Below are positions 1 through 8,535 of a stretch of DNA of 64,000 nucleotides, piece after piece. The first letter of the stretch is position 1; the number at the start of each line of letters is the position of its first letter. Below the pieces are notes generated by a model. That model did not search any database, was not told where the DNA came from, and saw only the letters and a list, made by a program, of their open reading frames with translations. The translations under genes were made by a program, and so were the position numbers. The DNA is from JASHPR01 sp963778075. Lineage in GTDB: Bacteria > Actinomycetota > Actinomycetes > Streptosporangiales > Streptosporangiaceae. The stretch covers positions 248,001 to 312,000 of the forward strand of contig CAVZTJ010000012.1 in the NCBI GenBank assembly GCA_963778075.1, read 5' to 3'.

Positions 1-333
1 GACATCACCGGTGGCGAGCGACTCGGCATCGGCCAGGCAGCCGGGCAATACGTGCGAGTGATCGGGTACCCCCAGGCCTCCAACGTCCCGATCAGCTGCG
101 GCAACCTCGCCCGTAGCTTTGGCCCGGCGCAGCTTGTGTTCGACTGCGGTAAGTACACCGACGGCACCAGCGGCGGCCCGCTGCTCGAGGACGTCAACCC
201 GACGACCGGGCTGGGCACGGTGATCGGCGTGATCGGCGGCTATCAGCAGGGCGGGAACACGCCAAGCGTGTCGTATTCCGCCCGGTTCGGCGCTCTCGTT
301 GCCGATCTCTACAAGACCGCTGTCGGGCAGTAG
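1..333 (+). CDS. Trypsin-like serine protease, C-terminal part (5' end outside window)
   Basis: The reading frame is open from base 1, so this is the last 110 residues of a longer protein. It holds a classic chymotrypsin-fold active-site motif, GTSGGPL, with the nucleophilic serine codon at 169-171. After it comes a V-I-G-V-I-G-G-Y strand typical of the end of the second beta-barrel. The two visible cysteines (in SCGN and FDCG) could form the disulfide before the active site. Proteins of this type are normally exported and cleave peptides outside the cell. The signal peptide and the His and Asp of the triad would lie upstream and cannot be seen. A GTG at 52 could be mistaken for a start but falls in the middle of the fold. 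Confidence 0.8.
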   Translation, partial: DITGGERLGIGQAAGQYVRVIGYPQASNVPISCGNLARSFGPAQLVFDCGKYTDGTSGGPLLEDVNPTTGLGTVIGVIGGYQQGGNTPSVSYSARFGALVADLYKTAVGQ

Positions 334-472
334 TCCCGGCGCGCTGGTCACTGCTTGTTACGGACAATAGGGCTGATTTCAGGTCAGGGTTTCACGCCCG
401 GTGAACCTGAGTCCCTTGCGAAGCGTCAGTCATTCAGCCGACCGCAGCCCCCGCAGGCAAGGACAGCTCATC

Positions 473-883
473 ATGGCCCACACGAACGAAACGCCGGAGT
501 CCCGGACGCTGTTGCTCCGCCGGATAGCTCAGCTGGAGGACGACCTCGCCGAGACGCGTGGCTGCATTGTCCGGTTGGCCAGCGTGATCGAGACCCTGCT
601 CATCGACGGGCCACAGCCCGCGATCGAGGAGCCGGACATCCGCGATACGGACTGGCTCGCCCCGGTGATACCTCTGCAGCCGGGCAGGATGCGGCGGGAG
701 GACGAGCCGCCCGGCCAGGAGCGTGCGAGCCGTCCGTTACCGCCCGCGCGCGGTGGTGGCGGCCCGGCTCACGACCGCGTCCAGCGCGGACTTGCCCGGC
801 CGGTAGCACCCTCGAACTGGAGCAGGTACAGCCCGCATCATGAGCCGTCCACCGCGCACCCGACGCCATCTGCGGTCACGTAG
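473..883 (+). CDS. Small hypothetical protein
   Basis: This is a 136-residue reading frame. The ATG at 473 is preceded by an AAGGACAG Shine-Dalgarno-like stretch, which favours it over the upstream start at 401. Residues about 8-45 are predicted helical, with heptad-like leucines (TLLLRRIAQLEDDLAETR), followed by an acidic stretch and a proline/arginine-rich low-complexity tail. No known family was recognised. The helical first half looks like real protein; the tail has the composition of random GC-rich DNA, so the gene may be truncated or may end earlier in biology. It lies between the protease and an ABC-F remnant. Confidence 0.4.
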   Translation: MAHTNETPESRTLLLRRIAQLEDDLAETRGCIVRLASVIETLLIDGPQPAIEEPDIRDTDWLAPVIPLQPGRMRREDEPPGQERASRPLPPARGGGGPAHDRVQRGLARPVAPSNWSRYSPHHEPSTAHPTPSAVT

Positions 884-976
884 ACGTGGTTGATCTGGGA
901 GCCAGCGAAAACTCCTTGGGAGTGACCTGGGCCGGCGGTACGTGGTAATAGTTCCTGGCGCCGCGGGCGGCGCGAC

Positions 977-1333
977 CGCAGGGAGCGCTACGGCCGGTTC
1001 GGGCCCGAGATGACGCTGAACGTGCGGGGTCCGGAACGCGTCGCGCTGGTCGGATCGAACGGCGCCGGCAAGACCACGCTGCTGCGAACGATCACCGGCG
1101 AGCTGCCCCCGGCGGCCGGGGAGGTACGGCTCGCGGTGCCGGCCCGGTTGCTGCCGCAGCGGCTGGATGTGCTCGACCCCGACCTGCCCAGCGTGCGCCA
1201 CCTGACCGAGGCCCTGCGCTGCTTCCGGGGCGCGCTGCTGGTAGCCAGCCACGACGTGCCGTTCCTGCGCGAGCTCGGGCTCACCCGGTGGCTGCGTCTC
1301 GACGCAGGGCTCGCCGAGGTCGACCCGCTGTGA
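977..1333 (+). pseudogene. Remnant of an ABC-F type ATPase (internal deletion)
   Basis: The frame contains an intact Walker A motif, GSNGAGKTT, in the usual context of an ABC-F second ATPase domain (an aromatic RYGRFGPE lead-in, then RVALVG). About 45 residues later it jumps to the H-loop region (ALLVASHDVPFLREL). The ABC signature LSGGE and Walker B that should lie between them are missing, as is the whole first ATPase domain. Intact ABC-F proteins have about 530 residues and act on the ribosome, often giving antibiotic resistance. This 118-residue piece cannot hydrolyse ATP normally. It is best read as a decayed gene with 5' loss and an internal deletion. Confidence 0.75.
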
Positions 1334-1378
1334 ACTCTGGCGGCGCCAGACGGGCCATACGGCGTCGCGTTCAGGGCT

Positions 1379-3835
1379 CTAATCTGGGTTGATCTTCAAT
1401 TTGTAGGTCCGCCGGAACTGCTCGTCGGTGACCGGCCAGCGCTGCCCCCTGTGGCCTTCCACGATCCAGTCTCCGGCCTGGGCGACGGCCCGGCCTTCCA
1501 TCGTTCGGATGACGAGTTTCCCGCTGACCTGCCAGGCACTGTAGGTGCCGGTGCGGCGCCACCGGTCGCCGCCGAGCGGCTCGTGGCTGGCCCGGAAGTC
1601 AAGGTCACGGACGGTGCGCTCATCGTTGGCCTCGTCGATCACGCGCCAGTCGCCGGGGCCGCCGGCGAGCTCGTCACCGGACCGCCGGGTCCACCGCCGG
1701 CGCGCCTGCAGCTGCCTGGCCTGCACAATACCGACGCGCTCGAACACCGCCGCCTCCGGCGGGCCGCCCTCGGGCACAACCGGCATGAAGCCGACGCTCT
1801 CCAGCTGCGCCAGCTGCGAGCGCAGATACTCGACGTTGGATGCGCGGTACTCAGCCGGAAGCTCGTGCCAGGGGACCAGCCGGGCGTTAACGCGGGCGTG
1901 CCGCACCGGCGTGCCGTTGCTGGCCGGCGTCCACCCTGCATCGAGCCGCCGCCGGTACCAGCGGCCGTGCTCGGCGCGGGCGATCTCTTCCAGATCGCGG
2001 TCGCTCAGCTCGATGAAGCTGCCCGACGGGACGGCGCGGCCCGGCACCCACCGGCGCCCGCGAGCCACAACCGCGGTCATGACCGAGCGGAGCTCAAGGA
2101 TGTTGTCCTGCCGGATGAAGTGGTCGAGATCGGCCCAGGGCTTGCTGGTGTGCGGCTTTGGGTCGCCGGGCACCGGCGGGCGCCTGAGCCGGTGGCACTC
2201 GTGCCAGTGCCGGGCCACCCGCGTCCAGGTGTCCTCGATTGCCTCGCCGTCCACCAGGAGGGTTCGCTGGAACGGGTGCAGCAGGTCGAAGATCGCCCCG
2301 GTGCTGCCTGCCCCGTCGGAGGTGAGCACGAACACCGGGACGCCCGGGTGCAGCCGGGCCACCCGCCCCGCCTCGTGCATGCCGTCCTCGGACAGGGACT
2401 CGGCGACGACCACGGCGGTTTCGGCCGCCGCGTCGGCCTCCATGGCGTCCAAGGCGGCCAGAAGCTGGTCTTTCCAGGGCTGCGGCCGCGCGGTCACCTG
2501 CGGCGGTGCCCCGTCGATGCAGTGGGCGGAGGTGGCCAGGTACTCGCGGCGCAGGTCTTCGGCGCGCCGGTCCATCAGCAGCACACGCTCGAGGGGATGC
2601 GGGTCCAGCACGTGCGGGGCGGCGCCGTTGGTCTGGCTGGCCCCGTTGGTCCCGTTGGCCTCGGGTGGGCCAAGAGCGTCCGGGTAGGCGGCGCGGCCGG
2701 CGGCAGCGGCGTCGATAAGCCCGCGATGTTCCCAGGAGCGGCGGGCGAGCTCGAGCAGGATGGCCAGGGCTAAGGTGCTGTCCCCGCAGAGCAGCAACTG
2801 CCGGGTGCCGATCCGGAAAATCTGGTTGACCAGTGCGGACGCGGTGACTTCCTGCGCGCTCAGCGCATCCTCGAACCAGTGGCTCGAGGTACCGCAGCGC
2901 CAGCCGCGCCAGTGGTTGGCGTGCCGCGGGTCATCGATCCGGGCGATCAGGTGCGGCTGCCGCTCCGGATGCGGCCGGTAGCGGCGCAGGATCCGGTGCG
3001 CGGCGGCCAGAATCGCCTCGTTCTCATGCACGTCCTGATGCAGCGCGTACAGATAGCTCAGCGCGCAGCCGCGCCAGCCGGCCAGGACCGGCTGCAGCAC
3101 CCCGTCGGACGCCGGATCCCCGATCATGATCCGCGCGCCGGTGGCCCGGGCCTCGTCCAGCATCGGGTGGGCGATGTCCGGCTCTACGACGATAATCCGG
3201 TTCGAGCGCCCGGTCGCGGCCAGTTTCCACAGCACGGGCATGGTCATCGCGTCAAGCCCGGTGAACACCGTCGCGTCGCTGACCGCACGCGCCCACAGCC
3301 TGCTCACCGGCTTGCGCCACAGCACCGACGCCGCCGCGATCGCACCGACCATCGTCGCGGCCAGGCAGACGAACTCACCGAGCTGCAAGGCGAGGGGCAG
3401 CTGCCCCGGGCACGAGGCCTGGCCGTAGGCCGACGAGGGAAAGTTGCCTACATACATGCCCAGCAGCCAGGCGACGACCGCGGTCTTCGTCTCCCCGCCG
3501 CTGCACGGAACCAGTGCAGCCGTGCCCAGAACGCCGCCGATCACGACCATGGACACGACGGTGGCCATCGTCACCAGCGAAGCCTGGAGCCGGCGCGGCC
3601 ACCAGTAGCACACCCAGGCCACGAGCCAGATGCCGATGACGACCAGCAGGGTTTGCTGGCTATCAGGCCTTAGCCAGGTCCGCCACCAGATCTGGCCGTC
3701 GTAGGGCCACTTCGGGTCGTGTGCGCTGACCCAGGCCCCCCACGCCAGGTACCCGATGACGACCGCGCCGAGAGCCGCCGGCATCACCCATGCGGCCCGG
3801 CGCTTCACCTCGACCTTGCCGAGCCGAATCGCCAT
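1379..3835 (-). CDS. Membrane protein with TrkA-N-like, RyR and C-terminal PGDYG-like domains
   Basis: The product has 818 residues from the ATG at 3835. A longer frame from 3973 adds an arginine-rich stretch unlike protein. The first 190 residues hold about five hydrophobic segments. A Rossmann-like region follows (IIVVEPD, then GARIMIGDPASD), as in the TrkA-N fold that binds NAD or other nucleotides. Near residues 600-690 is a RyR (ryanodine receptor repeat) domain: EHGRWYRRRLDAGW, then LVPWHELP. The last ~100 residues look like the PGDYG domain (RDPDFRA-like DLDFRASHEPLGG, AGDWIVEG, DEQFRRTY). In bacteria, RyR domains have been proposed to bind nucleotide-derived ligands in conflict and signalling systems. 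A ligand-gated membrane role is inference. The gene is divergent from fxsA with a shared 458-nt gap. Confidence 0.8.
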   Translation of the reverse strand: MAIRLGKVEVKRRAAWVMPAALGAVVIGYLAWGAWVSAHDPKWPYDGQIWWRTWLRPDSQQTLLVVIGIWLVAWVCYWWPRRLQASLVTMATVVSMVVIGGVLGTAALVPCSGGETKTAVVAWLLGMYVGNFPSSAYGQASCPGQLPLALQLGEFVCLAATMVGAIAAASVLWRKPVSRLWARAVSDATVFTGLDAMTMPVLWKLAATGRSNRIIVVEPDIAHPMLDEARATGARIMIGDPASDGVLQPVLAGWRGCALSYLYALHQDVHENEAILAAAHRILRRYRPHPERQPHLIARIDDPRHANHWRGWRCGTSSHWFEDALSAQEVTASALVNQIFRIGTRQLLLCGDSTLALAILLELARRSWEHRGLIDAAAAGRAAYPDALGPPEANGTNGASQTNGAAPHVLDPHPLERVLLMDRRAEDLRREYLATSAHCIDGAPPQVTARPQPWKDQLLAALDAMEADAAAETAVVVAESLSEDGMHEAGRVARLHPGVPVFVLTSDGAGSTGAIFDLLHPFQRTLLVDGEAIEDTWTRVARHWHECHRLRRPPVPGDPKPHTSKPWADLDHFIRQDNILELRSVMTAVVARGRRWVPGRAVPSGSFIELSDRDLEEIARAEHGRWYRRRLDAGWTPASNGTPVRHARVNARLVPWHELPAEYRASNVEYLRSQLAQLESVGFMPVVPEGGPPEAAVFERVGIVQARQLQARRRWTRRSGDELAGGPGDWRVIDEANDERTVRDLDFRASHEPLGGDRWRRTGTYSAWQVSGKLVIRTMEGRAVAQAGDWIVEGHRGQRWPVTDEQFRRTYKLKINPD

Positions 3836-4293
3836 CACCGCGCTCCATCTACGCGCCTGTCCACCCCGCACGGACTCGGCCTTTGCTCCCCGCGGGGGCG
3901 CACCGAACCTGCTGGTGAGAGTCCTTCTACGACCGACATTGCCATGCGGCAAGTCCTTCGTCCAGACAGGCATACCCGGCCCGAGTCCCGCTCCGGGAGC
4001 CGAGACCGTGCCGTGATACAGGAGTGGCCGACAAGTTGCGATCTGGAGCGGCTTATTGATCGCGTAGCGGGGTTGCTGCGCAGTACACTCCCCTTGCGAC
4101 CCAGGCCGTTAGGGTTCTGACCCAAAGCTCGGGAGGGCAACCATCGCGGCGCACCACATTCACCCTGCCGGGGTGGTGGGCATTTTTTGGTTACGGGTAG
4201 TGACTGTGGTTAATTAGCAGTTATATGTGGTGCAAAACGGTACAACCTTCTTCGCCCACCAGCTAGTTGGCCAGACCGAATGGACAGGTAGCC
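3836..4293. other. Intergenic region between divergent RyR-protein gene and fxsA
   Basis: These 458 nt contain no convincing gene. Near the fxsA side is a short hairpin (CACCC/GGGTG, 4161-4175) followed by a run of six T at 4183-4188. A weak sigma-70-like promoter pair for fxsA, TTGGTT (4187-4192) and TTAATT (4210-4215), has a 17-nt spacer. These are suggestions from pattern only. Transcription in both directions must start here or within the flanking gene starts. Confidence 0.35.
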
Positions 4294-4470
4294 ATGAGAT
4301 CCACGGCTGAGGTTTCCGCAGTCCCATCAGCGCTACGCGACTATCGTGAGGTCGCCCTGGCGGACATGTCGGCTCTCGATACGCTCGCTCTGGACAAGGT
4401 GCTGGCCCGAGCCATGGCAGACTCGTCCGCGGCTCCCGTTCCGGTCGCATCATTCCAGTCCGCCATCTGA
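4294..4470 (+). CDS. fxsA: FxsA, FxSxx-COOH cyclophane peptide precursor
   Basis: This is a 58-residue peptide ending in Phe-Gln-Ser-Ala-Ile, an exact FxSxx-COOH terminus that defines the FxsA precursor family. The body matches the family leader pattern, with a D-M-S-A-L-D-T-L-A-L helix. The ATG at 4294 is preceded by ACAGGTAG; a longer frame from 4267 is unlikely. Family knowledge: the radical SAM partner FxsB joins the aromatic ring of the Phe to the beta carbon of the Ser in a three-residue cyclophane. Here these are Phe54 and Ser56. fxsB starts 150 nt downstream. The biological target of the mature peptide is not known. Confidence 0.92.
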   Translation: MRSTAEVSAVPSALRDYREVALADMSALDTLALDKVLARAMADSSAAPVPVASFQSAI

Positions 4471-4620
4471 GCGGGCACGAGCAGGCAAATTCGGTGCTGC
4501 GGGTGCTCGGCGGGAATCCCCGATGGCGATCCGGCCAGAACCGGGGTATCTCTTAAATAAGGCAGCCGGGATGCCCGTGCGAATATTTCCGCGGGCTTCG
4601 CGGCTGGCAAAGGGGAAGGC

Positions 4621-7077
4621 ATGAACCGGCCGCCCATCCCGCTGCGTGAGTTTGTGCTGAAGATCCACAGCCGGTGCGATCTGGCGTGCGACCACTGCTA
4701 CGTGTACGAGGCCGCTGATCAGAGCTGGCGTGGCCGCCCCCTGGCTATGCCCGATGAGGTCATTTCGCAGACCGCGCGGCGCATCGCTGAGCATGCGAAA
4801 GAGCATCGGCTGGACGCCGTGCAAGTTGTCCTGCACGGGGGCGAGCCGCTGCTGGCCGGGCCGGCCAGGCTGCGGCACGTTGTCACCGAGCTGGAAACCG
4901 CACTGCGCGGTATCTGCGGCCTCGATATCAGGATTCACACGAACGGCGTCCTGCTCAGCGAAGAGTTCTGTGAACTGTTCGCCAAGCACTTCGTGCGCGT
5001 CGGCATCTCGCTTGACGGTGACCGCGGGGCCAACGACCGGCATCGCCGGTATGCCGACGGGCGCAGCAGCTACGACAAGGTCATCCGCGCCATCGAGCTG
5101 CTGCGCACTCCCCGGTTCCGGCACCTTTACTCGGGACTGCTGTGCACGATCGACATCGCCAATGACCCGGTCGTGGTTTACGAGTCGCTCGTCGCGCTCG
5201 ACCCGCCCCGCATTGACCTCCTGCTGCCGCACGCCACCTGGGATGACCCGCCGCCGGCGCGGACGCACGAGAGCGATGAACGCTACGCCGACTGGCTGAT
5301 CGCGATCTTCGACCGCTGGCTGGCTGCTGGGCGCCCGGTCGGGATCCGGACGTTCGACTCGATCATCTCGACGCTGACCGGAGGGGAGAGCCTCACCGAG
5401 GCACTGGGCGTCCGCCCGGCGGTCCTGGGGGTGATCGAGACCGACGGCAGCTACGAGCAGGCCGACTCGCTGAAAATGGCGTTCGACGGCGCTCCGGCCA
5501 CCGGGCTGAATGTCTTCGACCACTCGCTCGACGTGGTCGCGCAGCATCCCGGCATCATCGCCCGGCAGAAGGGGCTGGCCGGGCTGTGCCGTACCTGCCA
5601 GGAATGCCCGGTCGTTACCAGCTGTGGCGGCGGCCTGTACACCCACCGGTACCGGTCGGAAACCGGCTTCGCCAATCCATCGGTGTACTGTGCCGACCTG
5701 CTCAAGCTGATTACTCATATCAGCGGCTGCCTGCCGGAGGTAACCGCGGGCCAGCCCGAAACGGCGATGCACGTCCTGAGCGGCGACGCGTTCAGCGAGC
5801 TCGCCAGTGGCTTCGGCGACGCGGCTGCCGTTTCCCAGCTCACCGACGCGCAGCAAAGCTTGCGCCGCGCCCTGCTCGGAGCCGTTTACCAGGCAGGAAG
5901 CACGGCACCCGGCATCCCGGACGCGACTCGCGGCGCACTGCGTGCTGCGTGGACGGTGCTGACCGTCGCCGACGGCGAGCGTCCGGAGGGTCTCGACGCC
6001 GTGCTCGGCCACCCGTACGTCCGGGTCTGGGCTGTGCGCTGCCTTGAGCAGCTGAGACCGGGCGCCGATCGCCCTGCCACCACCGATGGCGCGTCAGACG
6101 GACCGGGCCTCGCGGCCGACCTTAGCCACCTTGGTGCCATCGCGGCGGCGGCCGCCATCCGGGCCTCGGTCAAGGCCGACGTCACCGTCCCGGTAGTCGA
6201 CGCCGCGATTCATATCCCGACACTGGGGCGCCTGGTCCTCGGCACGGACGGGGCCACGCAGGGCGAGGGTGGGCCTGAGACGGCGTCCGTCGTTGTCGCG
6301 GATGGCGTGGTCACGATCCAGACCGGAGGCGGCCGGTGGGAGATGGCCGTCGCGGGAATGCTCGCCGGGCAGCCCCATGCCCCGACGTTCCCCGCGGGTG
6401 GCCGCCCGGCCGACTGGCAGCCGGTGCGATTGCTGCGGGCTCCCGGCATCAGCGTGGCCCTGGAGGACACCGATCCCTACCGCGACTGCCATCAGTGGCC
6501 CGCAGCGGCACGGTTGACCGAGGCCGAATTCGCGCAGTGGCAGCGGTCCTTCGAGGAAGCCTGGAACGAAATCTCGCGGCATCATCCCGCGTACGCCCCG
6601 GGCCTGGCCGCGGGCCTCAGCGTGCTGATGCCGCTGTCGGCGGGCCCTCAGGGCAAGGACATCAGCGCCACCGCGCGTCAGGCCTTCGGCTCGGTCGCAG
6701 CGGCCCTGCCCGCCAATCCGGTGACCCTTGCGCTGCTGGTCATCCATGAGTTCCAGCACGTCAAGCTCGGAGCCATGCTTGACCTTTACGACCTATACGA
6801 CCCGGCCGACGCCCGCCTGTTCCGCGCGCCGTGGCGCGATGACCTGCGCCCGCTCGAGGGGTTGCTCCAGGGCACCTATGCACACCTGGCGGTGACCGGC
6901 TTCTGGCGCGTCCGGCAGGAAGTGACGGCCGGCCCGGATTCGGAGGCGGCCGCGCAGCGATTCGCCTACTGGCACGCACACACGTGCGACGCGATCGGGA
7001 CCCTGACGAATTCGGGATCGCTGACGCCGCTCGGTATGCGGTTCGCGATCCAGATGCGGCAGTCGCTCCGCTCGTAG
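4621..7077 (+). CDS. fxsB: FxsB, cyclophane-forming radical SAM/SPASM maturase with C-terminal HEXXH domain
   Basis: The product has 818 residues. The N-terminal radical SAM domain has the iron-sulfur motif Cys19-x3-Cys23-x2-Cys26, followed by HGGEPLL. A SPASM-type cysteine cluster lies at residues 323, 326, 329, 335 and 357 for auxiliary iron-sulfur centres. The C-terminal half contains His709-Glu-Phe-Gln-His713, the HEXXH signature of the domain commonly fused to or found beside FxsB; it suggests a metal-dependent hydrolase, possibly a peptidase acting on the modified precursor. Expected activity is cyclophane formation on the FxsA C-terminus in the cytoplasm. The gene sits between fxsA and fxsC on the same strand. 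All key residues look intact. Confidence 0.93.
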   Translation: MNRPPIPLREFVLKIHSRCDLACDHCYVYEAADQSWRGRPLAMPDEVISQTARRIAEHAKEHRLDAVQVVLHGGEPLLAGPARLRHVVTELETALRGICGLDIRIHTNGVLLSEEFCELFAKHFVRVGISLDGDRGANDRHRRYADGRSSYDKVIRAIELLRTPRFRHLYSGLLCTIDIANDPVVVYESLVALDPPRIDLLLPHATWDDPPPARTHESDERYADWLIAIFDRWLAAGRPVGIRTFDSIISTLTGGESLTEALGVRPAVLGVIETDGSYEQADSLKMAFDGAPATGLNVFDHSLDVVAQHPGIIARQKGLAGLCRTCQECPVVTSCGGGLYTHRYRSETGFANPSVYCADLLKLITHISGCLPEVTAGQPETAMHVLSGDAFSELASGFGDAAAVSQLTDAQQSLRRALLGAVYQAGSTAPGIPDATRGALRAAWTVLTVADGERPEGLDAVLGHPYVRVWAVRCLEQLRPGADRPATTDGASDGPGLAADLSHLGAIAAAAAIRASVKADVTVPVVDAAIHIPTLGRLVLGTDGATQGEGGPETASVVVADGVVTIQTGGGRWEMAVAGMLAGQPHAPTFPAGGRPADWQPVRLLRAPGISVALEDTDPYRDCHQWPAAARLTEAEFAQWQRSFEEAWNEISRHHPAYAPGLAAGLSVLMPLSAGPQGKDISATARQAFGSVAAALPANPVTLALLVIHEFQHVKLGAMLDLYDLYDPADARLFRAPWRDDLRPLEGLLQGTYAHLAVTGFWRVRQEVTAGPDSEAAAQRFAYWHAHTCDAIGTLTNSGSLTPLGMRFAIQMRQSLRS

Positions 7078-7179
7078 CGCCGGAGCGCTCCTCGGTCACT
7101 CAGCCCTGGCACCAGCCGTCCTGGTCACCCGCCAAGGTCTGGCATATCATCTTTAACGTCGACTGCTTCGAGGGGATTA

Positions 7180-8535
7180 ATGGCGTCTGGTGAGGTTGGG
7201 GCTGGCTCCGCCAGGGTCGCCGATAGGGGGAAGGCGCCGATGGTTTCAGGGCGTGAGGAAAGGCCATATTTTTTTCTGAGTTACGCCCGGACACCTAAAC
7301 GCGACCCAACAGATCGGGAAGATCCAGACCGCTGGGTGTACAAGCTGTACAAAGATCTTTGTGCAGTTATATTACAACTGACGGAAGTTGGCCCCGGCGA
7401 AGCCGGTTTCATGGACCGGGAAAACAAGCTCGGCTCCGAGTGGTCTCCCGAGCTGGTCAGTGCCCTGCAGCGGTGCCGGGTCTTCGTGCCGCTCTATTCG
7501 CGGCGCTATTTTGAAAGCAAGTACTGCGGCAAGGAATGGTTTGCTTTCGCGCGCCGGGAGATTACCAGCCTGGCGCGCGGGGACGCGGCCGCTAGCGCCA
7601 TCGTCCCAGCGCTGTGGACCCGGATGGATGCGGCCCGGATTCCGCACATAGCGAAGTCCTTCCAGTTTGATGATGCTGCGCTCGGTGAGCGCTACTGCGC
7701 GGAAGGCTTCTACGGGATCATGAAGCTGCAGAATTACCGCGCTGATTACCAGCGGGCTGTGCACAAGCTCGCCCAGCGCATCGTCGATATCGGTGATGCG
7801 CTGGCTGCCCAGGACGATGATGAAGCCACCGCGTACCCTCTGCGGGCGCCAGACTTCGAATCGCTGCCGAGCGCCTTCGGCCCCGAGAGCGTCACCCGGA
7901 CTACGGATGGCGAGCTGCAGATCTCGGTGCTGGCGCACGACGTCTCAACGCTCCCGCCCGGCCGGGCAAGCGATTACTACGGTGAAACACCGCATACCTG
8001 GAGCCCGTATCAGCCGGACTACCCCCAGCCCGTCGCCGACTACGCGGCGAACCTCGCCACGAAGTGCCTCGACTGCAAGCCGACCGTCGGGCCGTTCGAG
8101 CGTGCTGGGCCGGGAACCGGCGGCAACGCGATGCTGCCACCGCCGAGCTTGTGCCTCGTCGACGCGTGGGTGGCCCTGTCGGACGGCCACCGTGAACTGC
8201 TCAGCCAGCTGAATCAGATCGAGGAGTCATGGGTCAGCGTGCTCGTCCCCTGGAACAGCCGGGACGAGGATATGAGCGTGGCGGAGCCGGATCTTCGCCG
8301 GAGGCTGTCCGAACAGCTTGGCCGCAAGCTCGACAGCGTTCCGAGACGTTGCGCAATGGCGGCAAACGGAATCCCTACCCTCGAGGACTTTGGCGAGGTG
8401 CTGCCCGAGATGACCATGACCATGCTTAAGAGATTCCGTCGAGGTGCTCCGGCTCATCCGCCAGCCGGTCCTGTCATCGAGCGGCCGCGGCTGAGGCAAG
8501 CCGACCCGGAGGATTTCGGAGATTCTAATGAGTGA
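7180..8535 (+). CDS. fxsC: FxsC, TIR-like protein of the Fxs system
   Basis: The product has 451 residues. The start RPYFFLSYAR, then GSEWSPELVSALQRCRVFVPLYS and SKYCGKEWFAF, form a TIR-like fold over the first ~160 residues. The Cys-Gly-Lys-Glu-Trp motif (Glu119) sits where NAD-cleaving TIR enzymes carry their catalytic glutamate. The C-terminal ~200 residues match the FxsC tail, with LCLVDAWV and WVSVLVPWN. Two starts are possible: ATG 7180 behind GAGGGG, or ATG 7240 behind GGGGAAGG. The latter gives the usual short lead before RPYFF and is at least as likely. The stop overlaps fxsT by 8 nt, so the two are probably translationally coupled. Function in the system is not established. Confidence 0.88.
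   Translation: MASGEVGAGSARVADRGKAPMVSGREERPYFFLSYARTPKRDPTDREDPDRWVYKLYKDLCAVILQLTEVGPGEAGFMDRENKLGSEWSPELVSALQRCRVFVPLYSRRYFESKYCGKEWFAFARREITSLARGDAAASAIVPALWTRMDAARIPHIAKSFQFDDAALGERYCAEGFYGIMKLQNYRADYQRAVHKLAQRIVDIGDALAAQDDDEATAYPLRAPDFESLPSAFGPESVTRTTDGELQISVLAHDVSTLPPGRASDYYGETPHTWSPYQPDYPQPVADYAANLATKCLDCKPTVGPFERAGPGTGGNAMLPPPSLCLVDAWVALSDGHRELLSQLNQIEESWVSVLVPWNSRDEDMSVAEPDLRRRLSEQLGRKLDSVPRRCAMAANGIPTLEDFGEVLPEMTMTMLKRFRRGAPAHPPAGPVIERPRLRQADPEDFGDSNE

Noticed and set aside
4450..6012. 520-residue open frame on the minus strand
   Set aside because: It is antisense to fxsB, whose radical SAM and SPASM motifs are clear; the minus-strand product has no family features.
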